Origin: Diphasiastrum complanatum | Taxonomy: Eukaryota > Streptophyta > Lycopodiopsida > Lycopodiales > Lycopodiaceae | NCBI GenBank assembly: GCA_029204225.1 | Contig: CM055109.1 | Coordinates: forward strand, 22,160,422 to 22,224,421 | Direction of reading: 5' to 3' | Length of the DNA: 64,000 nucleotides | Shown: in pieces, positions 53,641 to 62,745 of the stretch | Position numbering within the stretch: the first letter of the stretch is position 1 | Layout: every line of letters starts with the position of its first letter | The notes under the pieces: model-generated | Database searches by the model: none | The model's input: only the letters and a program-made list of their open reading frames with translations | What the model was told of the DNA's origin: nothing | Position numbers and translations under genes: made by a program

Positions 53641-54763
53641 GTGACTATAGATACTATGGTTAGATCATTGAGAGTTGGAGAGGCCTCGGGAGTGGTGGGG
53701 ACAAGCAAATAAATAATATTGTTTTTATTTTGATATTTTTCTTTATCCTACATGGCATTTCTTAAAGGGACTTTTTGATATTGAGAACTCCTCTAATGCG
53801 TTTTACATTTTTTTCTTATTTGTGTACAGTTTATCAATCCATGCCTGCATGATAAAAATCTTGTATTTTTTTTTCAAAAAAAATTTAGAAAAAAAAATAT
53901 TCATAACAGTTTTTTTTTAATAAAAAGATATGAAAAAAAGAAAGGTGGATTGAATTCTATTTTTTTTTAAGAACAAAAAATTGAAAAATGAAGCTTCCAT
54001 CGACCACGGCGGAATTACCTTTTTTCTTTTAAAATAAATAAAAAATGAAACCATCCGCTGCGATGGATGGCTTCAATACATTTTTTTTTTCAGAAAAATA
54101 AAGTCATTTGTGCGGCGGATGACTTCTATTTGCTACGACGGATAGATTTAGTACATTTCTTTTTCAAAATTTTTTTAAAAAAAATTAATCTCATTTTAAA
54201 AATAAATAAATAAATGGGGAGAGCTTGCCCCCCTCAATCTGACACATGTCGTCGTATTATTAATCCCATAAATTATTTTGAAAAATGGCCCATTGGAAAA
54301 ATTATAAATATAGGAAACCCGAAGATAAATTTCTGTTTGTTTTCAAGTTTGCTAAAAAAAATTTGCTATCAAGAAAATTTTTGATTTTTTGACTTTCGAC
54401 AAATTTTTCCTTTAAAAAATGGTAAGAACCTTTTATTTTTTTTCAAAAAAATTTCAAAAAAAAAAGAGGATTTAGAACAAATTTTGTTTTAAAAAAGAAC
54501 ACAAAAAAAAGCCATCCGCCATGGTTGGAATTCCACGATATCGTGTACTAACTAAAGTTGTGATGACTCCAATTTGATCAGGTTTTCTATGTTGACGAGA
54601 TAGTTGTTGAAGAGTTAAGAACATGAAGATTATTACTTGCTACTTTTGAGTCACGGTTTAGATTTATCCATGCTAGAATCTGTATTTTTCGAGATTAGAG
54701 TCGTTACATTTTGAAATCTGACAAATTGAATTTCAAACAAAAAATAAAAGAAAGAAGAGCACC
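53641..54763. other. No gene; A/T-rich with hairpin motifs
   Basis: 53732-53769 matches 13809-13845 (dispersed repeat). Between 53995 and 54530, A-rich and T-rich runs alternate with small hairpins built on CCATCCGC/GCGGATGG variants (near 53998, 54050, 54112 and 54511). Confidence 0.4.
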
Positions 54764-55694
54764 TTGGCGGAGATCATGGAACGTGGACGCACTCTTTGGG
54801 TCGAATGTGAACAACCAAGATATATCAAGGACCTCAAACTCTTTTCTGAACAAAGAAAGAGAATGTGTAGATTCTATCTTGGATTGAGAGGAGTATTTGG
54901 CAGTGAGATAATCGGGACAATATCAGAAAATGTGGCACTCAAAAGCTTGTATGACAAGTTTGATAAAAAAGGTGCCAGCAAGAAAAACCATACCCACCTT
55001 GGTTGGTGATATTCCTTCATCCTTAAGATTGATTGCAAATAAATTGAAGGACAGATATTTGGCTGTAAATATTTATGAAACAGACGCCAACACCTCCTAT
55101 ATAAGATGGAGGTTTTTTTGTAAAGTCGTTGAAAAAGCCATTTGTTATGGTGTTGAAGAATCTAGTTTTATGTCTATTCCATCTTTGTCGTGGGAACGAC
55201 CAGCTTTGTATATATTTGATAATATAGATTCTTTGGATTCTTCCTATATTGTGTCAATGGTGCGGCATTGCATGACAACCATCATGATGCAACATAAACT
55301 TTGCATTGTCATCTTGTTCTTGGAACAAGGTACAAAAGAGGGAATAAAAGCTAGCCTTCACAAAATGAAAGATTTAAAATGCAAAGTTTGTGAAGGTTAC
55401 TATGACCTCGCAGATCCATTGAAGTAGGGCAATTTGTCTGTTCAAAACCTACAGCCAATATTGTTTGTCTTATATAACTCAGATTCTCTAGATGATGTTG
55501 CTGGATGTTTGCATAGCAAACATAAATTGTTAACCCTATTCTTCGACGACAGTGGAAATCTTCTAAAAGTTTTGTGACTTGTAAACCAATTCACAAAAAA
55601 AGAGCAAAGCATTGGTGAGGTGTCAGTAGTATCATTGAATCATTCTCTGTTCCAAGCTGGTCCGTGTGTCTTTATAGGATGTCTTATTGTGTAG
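54764..55694 (+). pseudogene. Remnant of a second unrecognised gene
   Basis: Frame 54764-55009 ('MERGRTLWVECEQPRYIKDL', 'GLRGVFGSEIIGTISENVAL'), then a frameshift near 54990 into frame 54930-55427 ('PTLVGDIPSSLRLIANKLKD', 'RPALYIFDNIDSLDSSYIVS', 'LCIVILFLEQGTKEGIKASL', 'DLKCKVCEGYYDLADPLK'). The same frame goes on past a TAG at 55425 ('NLSVQNLQPILFVLYNSDS') and a TGA near 55575 to 55694 ('VSVVSLNHSLFQAGP'). The uniform, non-repetitive composition looks like real ancient coding sequence of ~300 residues. No motif is known to me. It may be host- or virus-derived; the identity is open. Confidence 0.4.
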
Positions 55695-55739
55695 CGCCGC
55701 TCCTGAACAACATTGGGAGAAATTTAACTGTTATCGACA

Positions 55740-56195
55740 ATGCAGAAAATCCACTTGCACGAGACTTTCAACCAGGGTCTTTTAGTAAAACATGATAGAC
55801 AGAAGGAGAATTTGGAATTTCCATAACTATAAAAGTGATTACAAATTGCACTCCCGCTATCTTTACTAGGATATCTTCAACTACACCTTTAGGTTTAACA
55901 CATGATTGATCCGCCAGTTTGATAGCAAATCTTGTTAGCTTCAGTCATTTCAATCCCCAGTTTTGATATAAAGTAGTGGAGATCAAATTGACACCTGATC
56001 CTCTATGATCAAATTTAAAGGTGCACTTGCTCCAAGTCTTAATGGACAATTCTTGTAACAGTGCCCGTATCTACATTCTCAATAGAAGGGTGTAAATATG
56101 CCCTTATAAGGACATTCTACAATTATGTGCCCTTCATCGCATCCGTAGCAACCGTAGATTCTTCCACCTTGACGTTGAGGTTGAGCAGCGTAGGT
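55740..56195 (-). pseudogene. Ty3-type zinc knuckles and protease remnant
   Basis: Minus strand from 56195: 'GCYGCDEGHIIVECPYKG', a knuckle one residue short, and then 'CRYGHCYKNCPLRLG'. A broken stretch follows. Near 55930-55770 'GVVEDILVKIAGVQFVITFI' and 'VMEIPN' match the segment downstream of the active site in Ty3-type plant proteases ('G.IEDV.V.V....F.VDFVV.D'). Several stops. The active-site DTG was not found. Confidence 0.55.
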
Positions 56196-56750
56196 CGTGA
56201 AATATTCATTTATAGCTAGATTGACATATATCTCGTCCAGACCATACCACTATTGTTGCTCAGGTTGGAGTGGTATCTCATGCTGTGCTGTTGTCAAGCT
56301 AGCCCTAGTGGTGCAGGTAAAGCCATGTGTTGCTGACTCATGGGCCTTCCAAACTGCAGTGCCACATTCGGTGCCCCTTGGTGGTACGGATAAGAGGTCT
56401 GATATTGATTTCTCTTTTGTTGTATAATCCTGGGGTTGAATGGGTAGAATGTTGTTTTGTGTGATGATGCATTGCATAGGTGGCAATATTATTGTGTTAG
56501 TTTGAGATTATTCTTCAAAACTAGACATTCATTGGCTGTATGGTTCTGGGCAAACCGGACACCATACATTCTCTCTTTGGGAATACTATAGTTGGTTCGG
56601 ATCTAGCTCACTTGAAGTTGATGCTACAACACCTTGTAAGGCCTTCAATTTTTTATCAAAGTGGGCCATTAATTGCTCCATCTATTATTTGTGTAATTTT
56701 GTCATTTGCTCCATTAGTAGATTTGTTGATATATTGGAAGCACTGGAGGT
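56196..56750. other. No gene seen between Ty3 gag pieces
   Basis: Probably the decayed middle of Ty3 gag. Frames 56197-56486 and 56540-56824 on either strand show no domain. Confidence 0.35.
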
Positions 56751-57065
56751 TGATGCTACCAAGGGAATCGGATGATGGGCTGTTGGATAAGAGTCATTGT
56801 TCGAGCTTTCATCCTCTTCTCTGATGGCATCTTCCATGGCTTTCTACAATGTGGCGTACTGCTCTCGATGTTTGAGTTCTCTTCTGATGCTTCGTGGTAA
56901 TCCCGCGACAAACTACATAATCACCGCATGATCGGAGTTGGAGCTGTGTTGCATCTGGATCTTAGATGTTTGAACCGTTCGATGTAGTCTCGGACCCTTT
57001 CACGCTTTCCCATCTTGACTTTTCTTAGCAAGATAAATTGATCTTCCAAGAACTTTCTAGGTTTA
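56751..57065 (-). pseudogene. Ty3 gag (Retrotrans_gag) fragment
   Basis: Minus-strand reading 'RKFLEDQFILLRKVKMGKRE', 'RVRDYIERFKHLRSRCNTAP', then in another frame 'AVIMxFVAGLPRSIRRELKH' and 'EQYATLxKAMEDA'. This is the standard Ty3 capsid pattern (W/F..L...F........L..L.Q...ES...Y..RF..L...C......F..GL). It lies 70-90 bp downstream of a matching primer site. Confidence 0.65.
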
Positions 57066-57134
57066 CAGTGCCCCAAATCCACCTAAAAACACACTAAAAT
57101 AGGCAAAAAAATAAAACTAGTTAGTAATGGCCTA

Positions 57135-57152
57135 TCCCCAGCAACGACACCA
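57135..57152 (-). other. Primer-binding site of tRNA-Asp type
   Basis: Minus strand TGGTGTCGTTGCTGGGGA matches the plant Athila/Tat-type Ty3 primer site TGGCGCCGTTGCCGGGGA (tRNA-Asp) at 15 of 18 positions. All three changes are C-to-T. Confidence 0.7.
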
Positions 57153-57153
57153 C

Positions 57154-57930
57154 TGTAGGGTGTAGCAAGTAGGTGGTGATTAGCCGTTCGCCTCTGTCAA
57201 AAGGGGTAGAACACAAGGATAGGAGTCTAACTATGCCTAGTTGCTAACTTAGTTGCATTTCTGCACAAAACTAACTCTACCTCACCTTAACTCTAACTCA
57301 ACTAACACTAACCACACACGTTCATCTTGAAAAGGGTGAAAGGAGATGAGAGAGAGAGTTTTAGAGGGAGACACTCATTAGCTTATATTGCATGAATCCA
57401 TAGGAGAATCTTTAACAAACAAAACAATGAATAGCAAAATGAAAGGAAATAGCAAATACAAACAAAGAGCACAAGACACGAGGCAATATCACAATGAAGA
57501 TGCCTGAATCTCCAATTTGGTAGAGTTTCCTCCTTTCAATTAGCATGTCAAATGGTTACAAGAGGTGTTGTTTTATCTTTGGGGAGGCCCTTGCCCCTCG
57601 GTTTCTATTGGCTACTTCAAGAAGGTAGGATTGAAATCCTAACCCTTCAAAAGAAACCCATTCTAATCTATGGTGCACAAAGAAGCACACCCCACCTACC
57701 ACCATTTGACTTTTGACCACTAAACAAAACTTAATAAACTTAATTAACTCAAACTTTGGCCTTTTAACATTATTTTAATTACATGGCCCAAAGTCTAGTT
57801 TATTTAAAATATATTATTTACAAGTGCTCATTGGGCTATGGGCTTACGCACGCCCACCAGATGGCATGACCCTTGCAACTTATTTCTACTTTCGACCATT
57901 TTTATTTATGTGTAGAGAATACCCACAACA
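57154..57930 (-). repeat. Probable Ty3 5' LTR (outer border tentative)
   Basis: It adjoins the tRNA-Asp primer site with TG...; minus strand ends ...CCCTACA. The other end is placed at CCCACAACA near 57930 (TGTTGTGGG on the minus strand). There is no second copy to confirm it. Confidence 0.4.
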
Positions 57931-59110
57931 GAGACTAATGGACATTTGTACATGAAATTGATGAATCAATCAAGCTAAATTTTCCTATTTTTCATAGATT
58001 GCCTAATTAGGTTGGGTGCATGACATGAAATGTCCAAAAAGTGCTACATTTGGTGAGTTGTTGTTGGATTCTACTACCGCCTAATGGACCTTGACAAGTT
58101 GCTATAGGCTCATCATGCCACACATTGATAGTTAAAATAGATCGTTTGAAAAATGCATACCATATGTAACTCTTAGGCCAATGAGTAGGAGGCTCCAAAA
58201 CCAGGTCATTTCTAACACTAGGAATTGACAACTTGTATTTTCAATCTGAATGAGAGTCCATATTTCTACTATTTGTGGTGTCCTAGTAGAACCATATGGA
58301 CTTGCACCAAGTCTCGATTCCTTCTCGCGGTCCTTTTAGGGCCGAATCATAGTTATTTTTTAAAATAGGGCACACATTTTTTGAAGTCAAACTTTTAGTG
58401 CACTGTAATTCTCACACATCACCACCTTTCATATAGATGAATTATGCCACAATAGAGTGTGAAGCTTTGGTGATGATTTAAAGCATCAAGAAATTATTAT
58501 TCTCCAGTCTCAAGCTTTTCTTGTTGTCTTTTAACTACCAGATCAAATCACACTCAAATTAGACTCCATTGACCTTTTTCAGTGAGGGCCAACTAGCACT
58601 AGCTCATTATGTATGGACTTTCTAGTCTCTTTTAAGACCATTGTTGAAAATGCTATATAGCCTAGATGGCCTTTAAAATTATTTGAAAATCATTTTAATA
58701 GATTCATACTGACACCTTGAGACTATGTGTGATATTCGACTAGCCATTGGAAGTCTGTAGGGAAAATTGGCTAGCTAGATTGGGCACTGGACATAAAATA
58801 TGCAAGAAGACCCACCCTACCTTTGAATGGACCTCAACAAATTGCTATAGGTTCATTGACCATGAAACAATGGTTGAAATAGAGAGTTTAGAAAACACAT
58901 ACGATATGTAATTTTTGGACCAACAAGTGTGAGGCTTCAAAACTAGGACAACCCACATAAAATTCATACAATTTTGTCTTGATTTGAAATTTCAGATCAC
59001 AGCTATCATTGTACAATCTAACCTACCCCAATCTATGACTTGGATTTGCCAAAGCAAGGGTGGTGCACTACTCCATGGAAGGTGATAAGCGACCACCTAC
59101 ATGTGTTATT
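57931..59110. other. No gene; contains a diverged direct repeat
   Basis: 58000-58215 and 58770-58955 are diverged direct copies about 759 bp apart ('TGGACCTTGACAAGTTGCTA' against 'TGGACCTCAACAAATTGCTA'; 'AAAACCAGG' against 'AAAACTAGG'). They could be a tandem repeat pair or the remains of LTRs. No coding sequence. Confidence 0.55.
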
Positions 59111-59935
59111 TGTTGATTTCACACGTGTGGATTGTCCACAACATGTACTTGTGATCTCCTAAGGTGTGTAGATGCACCAAGATCAAGACTAGATTGAGAT
59201 TCAAGACCAATCTTAGATCCTATGGCAAAAACACAATACTACATGCATTCAATCACTTCCAACTCTCACTCACACGTGTGGGAAGTATTCAAAAAATATT
59301 CTAAGTAAAAACAAGCTGCTCTCCTCGGGTAGAGAGAGAAAAACCATCATGAGCTCTCGGGTAGAGAGAGAAAGCTAGAAATTCAATGACACTCAAAATC
59401 CACACAATCACCAAATCAATTAGATCCAAATGAGGAGTACAATGATACTAGTAGATCCACGAGCTACCACTATGCTTAACTATGATTGGACCACACTTTG
59501 CCACCTCTTAATCCTATTGGACCATTGATCCATGCACCTCTAAATTCTATTGGACCATTTTCAAGCAAACCTCAAATTCTATTGGACCACTCATGGTTCC
59601 ACCTCTAGATCCTATTGGACCTCTTAAACTTCATCAAACAAAAGCATTACACTTGTCTACACTCTAATTGGCACGAGTTTGGCCTCCTACTCTATTTTGG
59701 CTCAATAGTGGCATTACAAGTGGAAATGGATAATTTGCCATCTATGCCAAATTTGACCCTATCAACATCCTACACCTAAATGCTTGACTATGAAATTCTA
59801 TGAGACCCCTATATCAAATGTTTTTTATTTACTTTACAATTCTCCACACGTGGGAACATACTCCACACATGTGAGATGCACTTACAAACTTCTATCTTAA
59901 AAAATACCAAGCTAGATTTTTGCCAATTTCTCACA
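59111..59935 (-). repeat. Family B 3' LTR, copy 2 (825 bp)
   Basis: TGTGAGAAATTGG...GAAATCAACA on the minus strand. Homologous to 3033-3838. CACACGTGTG at 59120-59129 and 59271-59280; related forms near 59843 and 59866. It carries the CCAAT array at 59481-59620 and the duplicated CTCTCTCTACCCGAG motif at 59325-59375. Confidence 0.75.
59481..59620 (-). promoter_or_regulatory. Array of five CCAAT boxes, 31-33 bp apart
   Basis: ATTGG (CCAAT on the minus strand) at 59485, 59516, 59549, 59581 and 59614, most within GGTCCAATAGGATT. In minus orientation it lies upstream of the LTR's pyrimidine-rich CTCTCTCTACCC region, as a promoter element would. The other family B LTR has only one clear unit near 3468. 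Confidence 0.6.
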
Positions 59936-59948
59936 CTCCTCAAAAAAA
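59936..59948 (-). other. Polypurine tract of family B copy 2
   Basis: Minus strand TTTTTTTGAGGAG directly precedes the LTR start. Confidence 0.6.
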
Positions 59949-60358
59949 AGCTTGGAAAGGTACTAGATCACTTGAGAAGTTTGTAAATCTTTTTGAGTGG
60001 ATCCTTTGGTATGCATAAGAAGTGAAGATCAGCCAAGGGATCCATCATAGCAGCACCCTCACCATATCCATGATAAGATCTCTTTGGTAGAGATCTCTTG
60101 CCAATGCCTTTGAAGAGTGCTCCACCAATATGCCACTATGATCATGGGCTTCCTCCATGCTTGATGATGATCTTTGCTTTGAAAGTTCCACTTGCATGAT
60201 GGATGCACCATAAATAGAGAAATCTGAGGCTTCCAAGCCTCATAAGGATCATGGAGATCAAGATCATAAGATGTGAAACAATGATGATTATCAAGATTAT
60301 GCTTTCTAACTTGACTAGTCCACATACAATGAACTATATCCATGATGGATCTAATCAA
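59949..60358 (-). pseudogene. Family B second small ORF, copy 2
   Basis: Frame 60358-60059 (99 codons; 'HNLDNHHCFTSYDLDLHDPYEAW', 'CKWNFQSKDHHQAW') is homologous to 2624-2842. Downstream 'HGYGEGAAMMDPLA' is also shared in another frame. Function unknown. Confidence 0.4.
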
Positions 60359-60896
60359 AGACTATCTTGATCTTTTTTAGGCTAGTTACTCTCTCAAGGA
60401 TGTAAGTGTCCACTTTGGATGCTTCACTTAATCTCAAGAGGAGTTTACAATTCGCCTCAAAACATGTGAAAACATGATTTTCAAAAAAGTGAGTACCAAG
60501 CTCAATCTTGTTCTTACTAGAACCAAGAGCATACTTTTGACAATACAATATCTTGCTTTCAAAAAGTATTGGAAACATATCTAAGTCAATTATGACAAGA
60601 AACATGTCCATACCATAAGCATTATACAAAACTAGTATAGCTTTTCTTGAACTTTGAGATCCAAAAAATTCAAGGAAGCAAGATAGCATTTCAAGCAAAG
60701 GAAGAGAAGCATATATGAATGTGTTGTAGTAGATACAACATGAAAGATGCCCCTCTTTGCCATGTAAGGTGAGCCATAAAGACTCGGCCATGCATCTTGA
60801 AGATCTTCTTGAAATCATATGAAGAAGAAACTCCTCCTCACACATTGGCCCCATCATAACTTGAATACCTTCAAAAAAAATAACTTGTGATGCCAA
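60351..60896 (-). CDS. Family B conserved ORF of unknown function, copy 2 (181 codons)
   Basis: Aligns over its length with residues ~155-329 of the ORF at 1604-2593 ('SQVI', 'EEEF', 'SRRSSRCMAESLWL', 'LDMFP', 'KYALGSSK', 'FENHVFTCFEANCKLLLRLSEASK', 'DTYILER'). It starts with ATG at 60896 and has no stop throughout. No integrase precedes it; sequence right of 60896 is unrelated. There are no transmembrane segments, zinc motifs or RT motifs. Two independent open copies at about 50% identity (by eye) argue for a real protein in the active ancestor. Confidence 0.5.
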   Translation of the reverse strand: MASQVIFFEGIQVMMGPMCEEEFLLHMISRRSSRCMAESLWLTLHGKEGHLSCCIYYNTFIYASLPLLEMLSCFLEFFGSQSSRKAILVLYNAYGMDMFLVIIDLDMFPILFESKILYCQKYALGSSKNKIELGTHFFENHVFTCFEANCKLLLRLSEASKVDTYILERVTSLKKIKIVFD

Positions 60897-61369
60897 TCCA
60901 TCTGTTCACATTGTTCTCAATCAAGGCTCTTCATTTTCACTTTTTATGTCAAGTTAATCAGACATGCATAAAAGAGTCAACAATCCCTCCACATGCATAG
61001 AGGTCTAAATTTTTGCTACAAATCTGAAACCTTTATTTTAAGTAACTTATATGTAAGATATAATGTGTCAAACATGTGAGGATGAAAAATTAATGGTCTA
61101 ACTCAATGTTCAAAGATCACAGTTTAGCTCATTTTCTACAAGAATTTTTTTATCAATTCATGCTGATAGTTATGTTGACATTTGGATTTTCAATAACATG
61201 TTCTTGCTTGCAATTTAGTATTTTAGGATTTTTGTATTTTGTATTAATTCTACTCTACAATATCTAAAAAAAGGACTTAAAATACCCATTTGTTGACAGA
61301 TGGGTGACTATGTGAAGGATTTGACTTGCATCCATGATTAATTTTATGTTCTCCAAATTTTACAAACTT
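60897..61369. other. No gene seen
   Basis: AT-rich spacer between the family B copy and the family C pol fragment. Confidence 0.45.
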
Positions 61370-62745
61370 TCAATGCACATTTATCTTCTTTATGTGCCTT
61401 CTATTACAAAGAACTTGTTGAGTGTTGGACAACTTATGGATAGTGGAATAAATGTACATTTCAAGCATGGAGCATGTTCCATCTTGAAAAATGATAAATG
61501 TATTGCTAGTGGTCTTATGCATGGAAGGTTATTCAAGTTGGATGCTAATGTGATGGTTGGAAGTGTGAACATGGCAAGGGAGGAGATGCTACTTCATTTA
61601 ATTTGTTGGTTATAGTGAAAGTAGTAAAGCTTATAGGATATTTGATCCTATAACCAAGAAAGTTTTTGTAAGTAGAGGTGTACTTTTTGATGAATCTCTC
61701 AATGTCAAAGAGAAGGAGCTTTCCCAGAACACCCATCTTATCAATGATCATGCTATGTCCGAGGAGGAGCTTCAAGGAGTTGAAGACCAAGAGGATCTTG
61801 CTCAAGATCCAAAGGAGCCAAGAAGGTCAACAAGGATGAGGGCCGAGCCATCAAGGCTCACTTATAGTGACAAAGGGAAGATTATCAAATACACACCTCT
61901 TATTCTTTCTTGACTACTATGCTTGAAGAACCAACTTGTTTGGAAGAAGCAATCAAGTCTCAAAGTTGGAAGAATGTTATGCAAGTAGAGTTTGATGCTT
62001 TGTTGGAAAATCAAACTTGGGATCTTGTTGATCTACCTTATGGAAAGAAGCCTTTTACTTGTAAATGGATATATAGATTGAAATATAATCAAGATGGTTC
62101 CATTCATAAGTATAAGGCTAGACTTGTAGCAAAAGGATTTTTGCAAGTCAAAAGGCATAGATTATGATGAAACCTTTGCTCCTGTTGCAAAGCTTGTAGC
62201 TATTAGATTGATCATAAGTCTTGCTACTTCTTTCAAATGGGAGCTCTTTCAAATTGATGTGACAAATGCTTTCTTGAATGGATTCTTGGAAGAGGAAATT
62301 TACATGTGCCAACCCGAGGGCTTCATCAAAGATGGAGAAGAAGACAAAGTGTGCTTTTTGAAGAAGAGTCTTTATGGAATCAAGCAAGCACCTAGACTCT
62401 AGGTCATATTCTTATCTTATTTCCATTGGATTTTTTTTAAGTTCTTATGAACCATCATGGTACTACAAATATAATGATGGAAAGATCATCAATTTGGTTT
62501 TATATGTTGATGATATAATTCTCACAGGAAATGATCTTGATGGCATTAGAGATGTAGAAATTTTCTTTTCTAGTGAATTTAAGATGGTAGATCTAGGACT
62601 TCTAAAGGTCATACTTGGAATAAAATTCACTAGATGTAATGATTTTACTTTCATATGTCAATCTAAGTATGCTAGATCTAGCTTTGGAATGAAAGATTGT
62701 AAAGGAGTTGAAACTCCCATGAAACTAAATGTCAAGGTTTTTTAG
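61370..62745 (+). pseudogene. copia family C pol: GAG-pre, linker and reverse transcriptase
   Basis: GAG-pre 'LYVPSITKNLLSVGQLM' (61392 on) is very close to that at 30387-30605. Integrase is deleted at ~61600: the text jumps to 'FVGYSESSKAYRIFDP' and 'VFVSRGVLFDE' (integrase end), then an acidic linker. RT starts with 'EPTCLEEAIKSQSWKNVMQVEF', 'TCKWIYRLKYNQDGSIHKYKARLVAKGF', a frameshift near 62157, then 'FQIDVTNAFLNGFLEEEIYMCQPEGF' and 'KKSLYGIKQAPR'. A stop or small deletion follows at 62400, then the catalytic 'LYVDDIILTG' (YVDD at 62503-62514). It breaks off at 62745 before RNase H. Confidence 0.85.
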
